Part shown: positions 17,042-25,933 of the stretch, one piece after another | Position numbering within the stretch: position 1 is the stretch's first letter | How the letters are laid out: each line of letters opens with the position of its first letter | NCBI RefSeq assembly: GCF_947581735.1 | Contig: NZ_CANPVT010000024.1 | Span: 116,243 to 150,129, forward strand | Direction: 5' to 3' | DNA length: 33,887 bases | DNA from: Candidatus Palauibacter soopunensis | GTDB lineage: Bacteria > Gemmatimonadota > Gemmatimonadetes > Palauibacterales > Palauibacteraceae | Translations under genes and position numbers: made by a program | Notes under the pieces: generated by a model | Seen by the model: only the letters and a program-made list of their open reading frames with translations | The model's database searches: none | What the model was told of the DNA's origin: nothing

Positions 17042-19707
17042 GACAGGGCGGGCACCCGCTCGGACGCCCAGGCCCGGGCCGCTCCGAGCCCGTCCTCCGT
17101 TCGCGACGGATCGCCCACGCCGCCCTGCGCGAAGCGCGCGCCGCCGCCGCCGCCGGAACCCGTCGCGCGGCTCGACACGCGCACGAGGTCTCCCGCCTTC
17201 ACGCCGAGCCGGATGAGGTCGTCCGAAACGACGGAGATGAACGCGTGCCGGTCCTCGTCCGCGAACACGACGTGAACGACGGCCGCGCCCGACCCCATCC
17301 CGCCGCGCAGGCGATCGCCGAGCGCCCCGAGGTCCGTGCCGGCGGGCACCTCCAGGCGTCCGGACACGAAGCGCGCCCCGTTCGCGTCGGCCGCGCCCGC
17401 GGCGCCCGCGAGCAGCGTCTCCAACTGCCGTTCCGCCGCATCTCCCCGCTGCCCGCGCACTTCTTCGGCGAGCGCGTCGCGTTCCTCGAGGAGCCGGTCC
17501 ATGCGGAGCGCCAGGTCCGACGGCTGGCAGCGCAGCCGGTCCGCCAGTTCCGTGAGCAGCCGGTCCCGCTCCAACTCGCGCCGGTAGGCCCCCTGCCCCG
17601 TCACCGCTTCGATGCGCCGGATCCCGGCCGCGACCCCCGTCTCGGACACGATCCGGAACGTCCCGACCTGGCCCGTGGTGCGAACGTGCGTGCCGCCGCA
17701 CAGCTCCAGGCTGAGGCCCGGAACCTCGATCACGCGCACGATGTCGCCGTACTTCTCTCCGAACAGAGCCATGGCCCCGGCCGCGATCGCCTCGTCGTAG
17801 TCCCGCTGCGAGGCGTCGACGTCGTGGTTGCCGAGGATCGCCTCCGTCACCTCCGCCTCGATGTCCGCCCGTTCGTCCGGCGTCAGCGGACCCCGGTGGC
17901 TGAAGTCGAAGCGCAGCCGGTCCGGAGCGACGAGCGATCCGGCCTGCTGCACGTGCTCGCCCAGCCGGTTGCGGAGCGCGGCGTGCAAGAGGTGCGTCGC
18001 CGTATGATTGCGCTCCGTCTCGCGCCGCGCCGGGTCCACCTGCGCGCACACGGTGTCCTCGACCACGCCGTCGGCTTCGGGAAGCGCGCCTTCAGCCAGC
18101 GATCCCGCGACCACGGTCCGGTCGTCGGCGCCCCACACCGCGGAGATGTCGACCGCCCAACCGTCTCCCGCGACGCGTCCGGTATCGGAGACCTGCCCGC
18201 CGCTCTCCAGGTAGAAGGGGTTCCGTTCGAGCAGGAACGCGTGCCGTCCGTCACCGGACCAGCGCCGGCAGTCCGTTTCGATTTCGAGGTCCCCGTATCC
18301 CACGAACTCCTGCTTCGCATCCGTGCCGGACGGGATGATCGTGAGACCGCCCCCGAACCCGGCGGCGGCGGTGGCCCCCGTCGACTCGACGGCGCCGCGC
18401 GAACGGGTGCGCTGGGCCTCCAGCGCCTCGTCGAAACCCTTCCAATCCACGCCGTAGCCGCGTTCGCGGGCGATGAGGCCGGTGAGATCCTCGGGGATGC
18501 CGTAGGTGTCCTTGAGTTTGAAGGCGACGTCGCCCGCGACCGTGCCCGAGCCTCCCTGCGGCATCGCGCGGTCGATCTCACGCATGCCGCCCTCGATGGT
18601 CGAGAGGAAGAGTTCCTCCTCCGCCCGCGTCGTCGAGAGGAGGTGCTCCCGCCGTGCCTCCAACTCGGGGAAGGTGGCCGACATGCGGTTCGCCACGACG
18701 CCGACGAGGTCGTGCAGGAGCGGGTCGCGCCGGCCCAGCAGCCAGTAGTGCCGGACCGCCCGGCGCAGGATCCGGCGCAGCACGTAGCCCCGCTTCTCGT
18801 TCGAGGGGAAGACGCCGTCGGCGAGCAGGAACGCCACGGCCCGCGCGTGATCCGCCAGCACGCGGAAGGCGACGCCGTCGTCCCAGTCCTCGGGCGCCCG
18901 CGAGTACTCGATCCCGAGCCCCTCCTCCGCCGCCTCGATGATCGGGAGGAAGAGGTCCGTGTGGTAGTTCGTCCCCACGCCCTGCAGCAGCGCGGCGATG
19001 CGCTCGAGTCCGGCGCCCGTGTCGATCGAGGGCGCGGGGAGCGGCGTGTCCGTCCCGTCCGGCGCGCGGTCGAACTGCATGAAGACGAGGTTCCAGAACT
19101 CGATGATCTGGTCCGCCTCGCCGGCCGCCTCGAACTGCGCGTCGGTGATGCGGTCGTCGCGCTCCGTCCGCAGGTCGTAGTGCAGTTCCGAGCAAGGGCC
19201 GCACGGACCCGTGTCGCCCATCTGCCAGAAGTTGTCCTTGTCCCCCATGCGCCGGAGGCGCGACTCCGGGATCGCCGTGCGCTCCAGCCACAGCTTGAAG
19301 GCGTCATCGTCGTCGTGGTGGACCGTGGCCCACAGGCGGCCGGGCTCCAGGCCGAGGTCCTCCGTCACCCACTCCCAGGCGAAGTCGATCGCGTCGCGCT
19401 TGAAGTAGTCGCCGAAGGAGAAGTTCCCGAGCATCTCGAAGAAGGTGTGGTGGCGCGCGGTCCGCCCCACTTCCTCGAGGTCGTTGTGCTTGCCGCTGAC
19501 GCGGAGGCACTTCTGGGAGGTGACGGCGCGCGGGGGGCTCGGGCGCTCCGTCTCTCCCGTGAAGATGCCCTTGAACTGCACCATCCCGGCATTCGTGAAC
19601 ATGAGCGTCGGGTCATCCGCGGGGACGAGCGGGCCGCTGGGCCGGTGCTCGTGCCCCTGCCGCTCGAAGTAGGAGATGAAACTCTGCCGGAGTTCGTCCG
19701 CCTTCAT
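17032..19707 (-). CDS. alaS: Alanyl-tRNA synthetase
   Basis: Charges tRNA-Ala and edits mischarged Ser and Gly. 891 residues, close to the usual 875-880. The class II core begins with SFISYFERQGHEHRPSGPLVP as separate recognisable blocks (motif 1 region), then TFFEMLGNFSFGDYFK and GDTGPCGPCSE. The editing domain shows HTATHLLHAAL (the HxxxH zinc ligands) and the CGGTH motif (ELCGGTHVRTTG). A C-terminal C-Ala region with a run of Gly (GSGGGGG) is present. The ATG at 19707 overlaps the recX stop as ATGA. Confidence 0.97.
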   Translation of the reverse strand: MKADELRQSFISYFERQGHEHRPSGPLVPADDPTLMFTNAGMVQFKGIFTGETERPSPPRAVTSQKCLRVSGKHNDLEEVGRTARHHTFFEMLGNFSFGDYFKRDAIDFAWEWVTEDLGLEPGRLWATVHHDDDDAFKLWLERTAIPESRLRRMGDKDNFWQMGDTGPCGPCSELHYDLRTERDDRITDAQFEAAGEADQIIEFWNLVFMQFDRAPDGTDTPLPAPSIDTGAGLERIAALLQGVGTNYHTDLFLPIIEAAEEGLGIEYSRAPEDWDDGVAFRVLADHARAVAFLLADGVFPSNEKRGYVLRRILRRAVRHYWLLGRRDPLLHDLVGVVANRMSATFPELEARREHLLSTTRAEEELFLSTIEGGMREIDRAMPQGGSGTVAGDVAFKLKDTYGIPEDLTGLIARERGYGVDWKGFDEALEAQRTRSRGAVESTGATAAAGFGGGLTIIPSGTDAKQEFVGYGDLEIETDCRRWSGDGRHAFLLERNPFYLESGGQVSDTGRVAGDGWAVDISAVWGADDRTVVAGSLAEGALPEADGVVEDTVCAQVDPARRETERNHTATHLLHAALRNRLGEHVQQAGSLVAPDRLRFDFSHRGPLTPDERADIEAEVTEAILGNHDVDASQRDYDEAIAAGAMALFGEKYGDIVRVIEVPGLSLELCGGTHVRTTGQVGTFRIVSETGVAAGIRRIEAVTGQGAYRRELERDRLLTELADRLRCQPSDLALRMDRLLEERDALAEEVRGQRGDAAERQLETLLAGAAGAADANGARFVSGRLEVPAGTDLGALGDRLRGGMGSGAAVVHVVFADEDRHAFISVVSDDLIRLGVKAGDLVRVSSRATGSGGGGGARFAQGGVGDPSRTEDGLGAARAWASERVPALSGG

Positions 19708-20377
19708 CGTGTATCCGCCTCAGCCTGCCAGTTGACCTCGATCCAGGCACGAATGCTGCCCGGGGCGAACCCGCGCCGGGCCAGGTAGTCGAACAGCCGC
19801 CGACGCGCCTTCGACGGGTCCGCCCCGGTCAGCTTCCGCGCCCGCGCCGCCGCAACGCGCTCGAGCAGCGCCTCCTCCGTCGCGCCCTCGTCCGCCATCG
19901 CCTCGCGGATGCCGCGGTCCGCATCCTCCCGCGATACACCCCGGGCGAGAAGGTCGGACTGCATGCGACGGGTGCCACAGGGCCGGAGCCGGATGCGATC
20001 CCGCGCGAAGCTGGCGGCGAACTGCGCGTCGTCGAGATACCCCAGCGCCGCGAGACGTTCCAGTGCGTGTTGAATCGCGGCCTCGTCGATCCGGTCCCGC
20101 CACAGCCGGCGTTCCACTTCCCGGCGACTCCTCGGGCGCACGGAAAGGTAGCGCAGCCCGACGGACATCGCTTCGGCGCGCCCGCCCGCCGCGTGGACCG
20201 CGTCCAGTTCCGCGGATCCGAGCCGGAGCCCGACTTCGAGCCGAAGTCGATGCACATCTTCGTCCGGAAGCCGGCAGAGGGAAGCGCCGTCCAACTGGAC
20301 TTCGGTCCAGCCGGAGCGGCGCTTGACCGGAACGAGGCCGGTGATTTCCCCGGTGGTGCCGGGGTCGGGGCCGGAAT

Positions 20378-20381
<4 letters not shown>
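19704..20381 (-). CDS. recX: Regulatory protein RecX, probable non-standard start
   Basis: RecX binds RecA filaments and limits their activity. The conserved part runs from [20 protein letters not shown] through [37 protein letters not shown] and [13 protein letters not shown], then a third helical repeat to [12 protein letters not shown]. No ATG, GTG or TTG lies in frame between the recA 3' region and this conserved start. The nearest candidate is CTG at 20381, which overlaps the recA stop as CTGA, just as other genes here use GTGA or ATGA. That gives 225 residues. TTG inside VQLDG would remove conserved sequence; an ATG at 20726 would add 115 residues of unlikely sequence inside recA. Its stop overlaps alaS as ATGA. 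Confidence 0.85.
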
Positions 20382-21487
<1,106 letters not shown>

Positions 21488-21562
21488 GTCACGCTCTCCC
21501 GATTTCCGAGGGGTCCGCAGGGCCGATGACGGGGATTCGATCACCCGCCGCGGCGGACGTTG

Positions 21563-21591
21563 ACAATACCACGCCGAACGACCTTTCGCAA
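21563..21591 (-). promoter_or_regulatory. Putative recA promoter
   Basis: Minus strand: TTGCGA (21591-21586), exactly 17 bases, TATTGT (21568-21563). Each hexamer matches the sigma70 consensus at 4 of 6 positions. The leader to recA would be about 70 bases. Confidence 0.6.
21575..21588. promoter_or_regulatory. LexA/SOS-box-like sequence in the recA promoter
   Basis: CGAAC-GACC-TTTCG on the plus strand matches the Gram-positive-type SOS box CGAAC-N4-GTTCG at 9 of 10 fixed bases and lies between the -35 and -10 elements. A second, weaker site (CAAC-N4-GTTC) lies at 21656-21667. Confidence 0.5.
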
Positions 21592-21724
21592 TTTCTTCGG
21601 TTTTTGCCCCGAAGCGCGAATTCCGGCCGTCCAACATCAGGATGGAGCGAGGTCTCAACGGGGGTTCAACCGCCCTCGGGACGAGAGATAGTGGGCGGGC
21701 TCGCTTGGGGGCGGCGGGGGTGGG

Positions 21725-22126
21725 TCAGGCGGGGGGGGTGAGGTCGATTCCGCAGGTGGGGCAGAAGGCTTCGTCGCCGGTCAGCGAGGCGGCGCATTCG
21801 GGGCATGGGCGGGGGGATGCCGCGGGCTCCGGGGGCTCGGGGGCGGAAGCCTTCGCCGGTCCCGTGGCGGCGGCGTTTCCGGCAGCGGCGTCGCGGGCGT
21901 CGATGGCGGCGCGCTCGAGACGGGCTCGCGTGGCCTGGTACTCATCTTCGCCGAGCTTGCCGGTGCGGTACTCGAGTTCGAGGTCGCGCAGCGCCTCGAT
22001 GGCGGCGTCGCGGCGTTCGGCGGCGCCCAGCGACGCGCCGGTGTCCTCGCCCGCGCGGATCGCGGCCCAGATGATCGTGGCCAGCAGCACCGCGAGAATG
22101 CTCCCGAAGAGGATGAATCCGGTCAC
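21725..22126 (-). CDS. CcmI-like membrane-anchored protein with C-terminal zinc ribbon
   Basis: 133 residues: one N-terminal membrane helix (TGFILFGSILAVLLATIIW), then a CcmI/CycH-like segment (EALRDLELEYRTGKLGEDEY, next RARLERAA), a Pro/Ala linker, and a zinc ribbon with two CxxC pairs (CPECAASL and FCPTCGIDL). The order resembles small proteins found near cytochrome c biogenesis genes, but none are in view, so the role is open. It starts with GTG at 22126, overlapping the upstream stop as GTGA; the longer frame has no such domain. Confidence 0.75.
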   Translation of the reverse strand: MTGFILFGSILAVLLATIIWAAIRAGEDTGASLGAAERRDAAIEALRDLELEYRTGKLGEDEYQATRARLERAAIDARDAAAGNAAATGPAKASAPEPPEPAASPRPCPECAASLTGDEAFCPTCGIDLTPPA

Positions 22127-22626
22127 TCGTTCACCGCCTGTCGCGCATGTCCCTCCCGTCGCGCCGCGGCGAGGTCGAGGGCGCGCGCCGCCGCTCCCGC
22201 CGCGTCCTCGGCCGTCTCGTCGACCACGCCGTCGGGCAGCGAGCACGCGAGTCCGATCACGGGGACGCCGAACTTCCGGCAGAAGGCCGCTTCGCTGAGC
22301 GTGCCCCATTCGCCGGCGATCGCGACCACGGCCTCCGACGCCCGCGCCACGACGACGTTCCGTGCTTCGCCGAGTCCGGTCGGGATCGGGATCGTGACCC
22401 CGTCCGCCGCGGCCCGCGCGTCGCCGCCGGGCAGAATCCCGACCACGGTCCCCCCTTCCGAGGCGGCTCCGTCCGCCGCCGCGCGCATGACGCCGCCCAT
22501 CCCGCCGCAGACGACGATGGCCCCGGCGCGGGCGAGGGCCGCTCCCACGGCGTGGGCCAGGCCCGCCTCCGCCGGCGCCGCGTCTCCCGAGCCGATGACG
22601 CCGATCCGCAGCGGCCGCACCGTCAT
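22123..22626 (-). CDS. LOG/TIGR00725-like Rossmann-fold protein
   Basis: A 167-residue protein of the lysine-decarboxylase-like (LOG) superfamily. It has IGVIGSGDA at the start, the nucleotide-binding CGGMGGVMRAAADGA, VVGILPGGDA, TGLGEARNVVV, and a GEWGTLSE motif matching the family's GG-x-GTL-x-E with Trp after Glu. Relatives include cytokinin-activating phosphoribohydrolases, but the TIGR00725 branch has no agreed substrate. The ATG at 22626 overlaps the dtd stop as ATGA. Confidence 0.82.
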   Translation of the reverse strand: MTVRPLRIGVIGSGDAAPAEAGLAHAVGAALARAGAIVVCGGMGGVMRAAADGAASEGGTVVGILPGGDARAAADGVTIPIPTGLGEARNVVVARASEAVVAIAGEWGTLSEAAFCRKFGVPVIGLACSLPDGVVDETAEDAAGAAARALDLAAARREGHARQAVNE

Positions 22627-23057
22627 CGCTCCAGTTGCAGGGTGACGGGACCGTCGTTGACCAACTCCACCTCCATCATCGCGCCGAACTCCCCCTCCGC
22701 GACCTCGCCGCCCTTCCGGCACAGCTCCACGAAACGGTCGTAGAGCGCCCGGGCCTCGTCGGGCCGCGCCGCCCCCGTGAAGGAGGGGCGCCGGCCTTTC
22801 CTCGCGTCCCCGTACAGCGTGAACTGCGACACCACGAGTAGCGCTCCCCCGATGTCCCGCGCGGAGCGGTTCATGCGGCCCTCGGCGTCCGCGAACAGAC
22901 GCAGGTCCCAGAGCTTGTCCGCCATCCAGGCCATCGTCGCCTCGGAGTCGTCCGGCGCGAAACCCGCCAGGACGACGAGCCCGGGGCCGATCGCCCCGAC
23001 GACCTCGCCTCCGACCCGGACGCGGGCCTGGCTGACTCGCTGAATCACGACTCGCAA
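22623..23057 (-). CDS. dtd: D-aminoacyl-tRNA deacylase
   Basis: Removes D-amino acids and mischarged Gly from tRNAs. 144 residues, the family's usual size. SQFTLYGDARKGRRPSF carries the Ser-Gln-Phe-Thr active site block, and NDGPVTLQL is the cross-subunit Gly-cisPro motif. I use TTG at 23057 because it begins the family N-terminus (RVVIQRVSQARV); the ATG at 23114 would add 19 unrelated residues. The ribosome binding site is weak (GGGA about 8 bases upstream). First gene of a three-gene unit. Confidence 0.92.
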   Translation of the reverse strand: MRVVIQRVSQARVRVGGEVVGAIGPGLVVLAGFAPDDSEATMAWMADKLWDLRLFADAEGRMNRSARDIGGALLVVSQFTLYGDARKGRRPSFTGAARPDEARALYDRFVELCRKGGEVAEGEFGAMMEVELVNDGPVTLQLER

Positions 23058-23201
23058 TTGCGCCGTCCCGTTCCCGACCCCGGCCGTTCGCGGCGGGCCG
23101 GTTTTGCACAGCACACCAAAAGCGGTGAACGACGAAAAGATGCGACAGCACTCGGTCGAGGGCGACTCCGCCTGCGATCGAACTTCCGGCCGATTTCAAA
23201 A

Positions 23202-23238
23202 TCCACGTTTTTTGGACAGGATATCCACAATTTATGGA
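23202..23238. repeat. Phased TCCA/TGGA array, 11-base spacing
   Basis: TCCA starts at 23202 and 23224 and TGGA at 23213 and 23235, so four half-sites alternate at exact 11-base intervals. Put another way, there are two 22-base imperfect tandem units (16 of 22 identical). The third half-site is part of ATATCCACA, one mismatch from a DnaA box. Confidence 0.85.
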
Positions 23239-23242
23239 CATC

Positions 23243-23280
23243 ATTTTTTTGAAAAAACATGAGCCCCGACTGCAGCGACG
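23243..23280 (+). repeat. Left arm of an imperfect inverted repeat around the RNA region
   Basis: Plus strand ATTTTTTTGAAAAAACAT then, after six bases, CGACTGCAGCG. It resembles the minus-strand sequence at 23840-23811 and ATGGA precedes both tracts on the outer side. The shared blocks are separated by small gaps. Confidence 0.6.
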
Positions 23281-23348
23281 AAACTCCCTCGCGCACGGCT
23301 TGACCCGCGAGCCGGAAGACGGATCCGAAGGAGCATGCGACGGGGAGA

Positions 23349-23428
23349 TCCCGGTGGACGTTCGCCCATCGATCGTTCCGGGCTAGGCAGCCGTCCGCGC
23401 GACCCCCACGAGGAACGCTCCACCGGGA
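23349..23428 (-). other. Large nested stem-loop
   Basis: TCCCGGTGGA (23349-23358) pairs perfectly with TCCACCGGGA (23419-23428). Inside it CGTTCC (23374-23379) pairs with GGAACG (23412-23417). It may be the 3' part of the RNA proposed at 23472-23766 or a separate structure. Confidence 0.5.
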
Positions 23429-23471
23429 AGTCCGGAGATCGAGGACGGGACGGATCGTATGGGTAGATGCA

Positions 23472-23766
23472 CTCAGCCCCTGGCCACCCGAAGGTGTCAG
23501 GGGCTGAGCGAGGAGGCTTGTTTACGGCCAACTACCGCCCGGTCCTGGTAGCTTGCGCGGTCTTCCAGAACCTCGCCGCGAGCCTGGTACCGTCTGCCGA
23601 CCAGCTGTGCTCGATCCCTCTTCCCTCGGTCGCCTCGTTCCGTCGCCGGAACTCCGCTCCCTCAGGCCCGGGACTCGCGCCCCGGTTTCGCGATCTCGCG
23701 TCGGGCAACTCGCGGTGCGGTCATCGGCCTCGACCTCCGGTCGGTCGGTGCCGCCTCCCTTAGCAC
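23472..23766 (-). ncRNA. Candidate structured non-coding RNA, family not recognised
   Basis: A minus-strand transcript from the promoter at 23773-23801 would begin near 23766. Hairpins readable in it include CGACC-GGA-GGUCG, CCGGGG-CGCGAG-UCCCGG, GUUCCG-GCGA-CGGAAC with a GNRA loop, CUCG-CGG-CGAG, CUACC/GGUAG, and a 3' hairpin (23508-23472) with 11 perfect pairs, CUCAGCCCCUG with CAGGGGCUGAG, capped by CACC-UUCG-GGUG. GGGAGGC near the 5' end can pair with GCCUCC just before that hairpin, closing the domain. No U-tract follows, so the true 3' end may lie further left, including the stem at 23349-23428. The conserved blocks of RNase P RNA, tmRNA, SRP RNA and 6S RNA were looked for and not found. 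No long open frame explains it. Confidence 0.5.
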
Positions 23767-23772
23767 GCCTTG

Positions 23773-23801
23773 ATTCTAAAAAGATCTTTTTGGGTCGTCA
23801 A
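23773..23801 (-). promoter_or_regulatory. Near-consensus promoter for the candidate RNA
   Basis: Minus strand: TTGACG (23801-23796), 17 bases, TAGAAT (23778-23773). Both hexamers match the sigma70 consensus at 5 of 6 positions. The spacer carries the palindrome AAAAAGATCTTTTT, and an A/T tract lies upstream at about -60 to -75. It is the best sigma70-like site I saw in the window. Confidence 0.65.
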
Positions 23802-23810
23802 CCTCGAACA

Positions 23811-23840
23811 CGCCGCAGTCGTATTTTTTTCAAAAATTCA
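23811..23840 (-). repeat. Right arm of the imperfect inverted repeat
   Basis: Minus strand TGAATTTTTGAAAAAAAT then ACGACTGCGGCG, similar to the plus-strand arm at 23243-23280. It sits just upstream of the candidate RNA promoter. Confidence 0.6.
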
Positions 23841-23893
23841 TCCATCGAACCGCCATTCCCTGCAGCGATCCGCGCGACAAAATCGGATTTTGG

Positions 23894-25933
23894 TCAGGTG
23901 CCGTGCCAGAGGTCGGTGGGGGTGGCGTCGAGGCGGGCGCCAGACTGCTCGACGTGGGAGAGGAGGCGGTTGAGGAGGGCTTCTCCGGGGAGGGTGCGGC
24001 GGAGGCCGGCGACGGTGGCGACGATGACGAGGCGCTCGCGGGCGCGGGAGAGGGCGACGTTGAGGAGGCGGGGGAAGTCGCGGTTGCGGCGCTCGTCGAG
24101 GAACCAGCTGCGGCCGGGGGGTGCGTCCACGGTGTCGATGATGACGAGGCGCTTCTCCCGTCCCTGGAAGCGGTGGATCGTGCTCACCTCGAGGTTGGCG
24201 GGGGCGGCGCGGCCGAGGCGGCGGCGGATGAGGTCGTTCAGGTGGCGGGTCTGGGCGCGGTAGGGGGAGACCACGGCGATGTCATCGATCCCGTCGCGGG
24301 CCGCGGCGCCCACGAAGTCCGCCACGGTCTCGGCGTGGGTCCGGTTGCGGCGCGAGCCGTCCACGCGTTCGACGCGGGGCTCGAGGCCGCTGGTGTCGAG
24401 CACGGTGAGGGCGGCCGGCCGGGTTGCGCGCTCGGCGACGTCTGCCGCGCGCTCGGCGATCTCCGGGGCGTCCCTGAGGCGTCCGCCGTAGAAGAACCCG
24501 CTCACCAACTCGCGAATGTCGGGCGCCATCCGGTACTGGAGGTCGAGCATGGCGCACAGCCCGTCGTTCGGGGAGGGGAGCGCGGCCCCCGCCTCGGGGT
24601 CGCCCCCGGCCTCGGCGCCGGCCCCTGCCCCGCCCACGACGCCGGCTTCGCGGAACAGGTCCGTGCGCAGCCAGCGGGCCGCGGCCGGGGCGGTACTCGA
24701 CACGACGGGGGGAAGCTGCTGGAAGTCGCCGACGGCGATGGCGGGGCCCGCGACCCGGGAGGCGGCGAGCGCCACGTAGGGGAGCGGCGCGGTGCTCGCC
24801 TCGTCGATGAGGAGGGATTCGAACCTCAGCTCGCGGAGTTCCTCCCGGATCGAGAGCCGGGCGAAGGTGGTGAGGACGATGTCCGCCTCCTCCAGCACGG
24901 CCTCGGCCTGGCGGGCGATCTCGAGCATGACGCGGCCGAGGGCGCGGGCGGATTCCGCGTTCCCGCGGGAACGCGCGAGCGAGAGGAGGCGTCCGGCGCG
25001 GGCGTAGGGATTGAGGGCCGGGGGACGACCTTCTCGGCTCCCTGACGGCGGGTGGGCACCGAGCTGCTCCTCGTGCTCGGCGAGCGTGCGGTCCACGCCG
25101 CCGGCGCCGCCGTCGATCCGCCGCGCCAGTGCCGCGCCCAGGTCGATGCGCGTGTCGGGCGCGGCGCCGAGGTCGAACCCGACGCGGATGATTCGGTCGC
25201 GGTCGAGGAGGGCCGGGTCGGCGATGGCGGCGAGGCGGCGCGCGATCTCGTCCACGGCTCCGTTGGTCGTCGCCGCGACGAGCACCCTGCCGCGGAGCGC
25301 GAGTTCCAGCGCCGCGCGCGCCACGAGGCGGGACTTGCCGGTCCCCGGCGGGCCCCAGACGAGCTGGGCGCTGCTCCCGAGCACCCGTTCCAGGGCGTCG
25401 AGTTGCGGCCCGTTGAGGTCGGCGGAGGAGTCGAGGCGCGGAGACTCGCGGCCGAGGCGCGGGGGCAGGCGTCCGAAGGCCCCGAGCACGGTGTCCGGGA
25501 AGTATTCCTCCGGATCCTGCCCCACCTCGGCCAGCCGCGTGGAGAGTTCCCGCAGGAGCCACGTGGGATCGAACTCGAGTTCGGCGCCGTCGAGGCGTTC
25601 GCCGAGCCAGTCCGGGCTCACGGCCTGCAGGAGCCCGAGCGTGCGGTCGAAACGGTGGACGACGCCGAGCGCCTCGCGGCCGGCGGCGTGGATGCGCACG
25701 CGGTCGTCGGCGCGGATGTCGTATGTTCCCCCCGCGATCTGGAAGGCGTAGCGGTAGCCGGTGCCCGCCTCTCCGCGCAGGCGTCCGGAGAGCGCCGGAA
25801 TCGGCCGGTCCAGGCGGCGGCGGGAGAGGTCGGCCGCGACCGCCTCGATCTCCTCCTCGATCGCGCCGCGGAGATCCGCCAACAGAATCCACAGCGACTC
25901 GCGGGAGCCCTCGCGGGAGTCAGGAGCTTGCAT
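23894..25933 (-). CDS. UPF1/DNA2-like superfamily 1 helicase
   Basis: A 679-residue ATP-dependent helicase of the IGHMBP2/SMUBP-2 type. There is an N-terminal beta-rich region (about 45-120), then LNGPQLDAL (173-181, Q motif), Walker A GPPGTGKS (194-201), DEAS (377-380), GDFQQLPP (402-409), QYRM (466-469), STIHRFQGRE (584-593) and NVALSRARERL (625-635). An Ala/Gly-rich insert at about 434-452 looks disordered. Bacterial relatives are mostly uncharacterised. The ATG at 25933 has no clear ribosome binding site and overlaps the divergent gene's ATG in the palindrome CATG, so a downstream start (for example a TTG near codon 18) is possible. Confidence 0.9.
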   Translation of the reverse strand: MQAPDSREGSRESLWILLADLRGAIEEEIEAVAADLSRRRLDRPIPALSGRLRGEAGTGYRYAFQIAGGTYDIRADDRVRIHAAGREALGVVHRFDRTLGLLQAVSPDWLGERLDGAELEFDPTWLLRELSTRLAEVGQDPEEYFPDTVLGAFGRLPPRLGRESPRLDSSADLNGPQLDALERVLGSSAQLVWGPPGTGKSRLVARAALELALRGRVLVAATTNGAVDEIARRLAAIADPALLDRDRIIRVGFDLGAAPDTRIDLGAALARRIDGGAGGVDRTLAEHEEQLGAHPPSGSREGRPPALNPYARAGRLLSLARSRGNAESARALGRVMLEIARQAEAVLEEADIVLTTFARLSIREELRELRFESLLIDEASTAPLPYVALAASRVAGPAIAVGDFQQLPPVVSSTAPAAARWLRTDLFREAGVVGGAGAGAEAGGDPEAGAALPSPNDGLCAMLDLQYRMAPDIRELVSGFFYGGRLRDAPEIAERAADVAERATRPAALTVLDTSGLEPRVERVDGSRRNRTHAETVADFVGAAARDGIDDIAVVSPYRAQTRHLNDLIRRRLGRAAPANLEVSTIHRFQGREKRLVIIDTVDAPPGRSWFLDERRNRDFPRLLNVALSRARERLVIVATVAGLRRTLPGEALLNRLLSHVEQSGARLDATPTDLWHGT

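Larger units (their letters stand above)
23058..23471. other. Non-coding region upstream of dtd
   Basis: I see no credible protein gene here. From left to right it holds about 140 bases of ordinary GC-rich leader, a phased TCCA/TGGA array (23202-23238), a T7-G-A6 tract (23244-23256), a GC-rich stretch, and a large nested hairpin (23349-23428). No clear promoter for dtd was found. Confidence 0.5.

Noticed and set aside
17245-19788. An 847-codon plus-strand frame opposite alaS
   Set aside because: Antisense shadow of alaS with no recognisable sequence.
23202-23238. Chromosome replication origin
   Set aside because: Only one near-DnaA box and no dnaA, dnaN or cluster of boxes nearby.
23045-23296. 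An 83-codon minus-strand frame upstream of dtd
   Set aside because: It reads through the phased array and into dtd in another frame; no protein-like pattern.
23472-23508. Plain intrinsic terminator
   Set aside because: The stem is very strong but neither strand has a T-tract after it.
23340-23766. RNase P RNA, tmRNA, SRP RNA or 6S RNA as identity of the structured region
   Set aside because: The RNase P blocks GAGGAAAGTCC and ACAGAA-type motifs, the tmRNA T-arm, and the SRP GGAAG-x-AGC loop were not found, and a multi-hairpin layout does not resemble 6S RNA.
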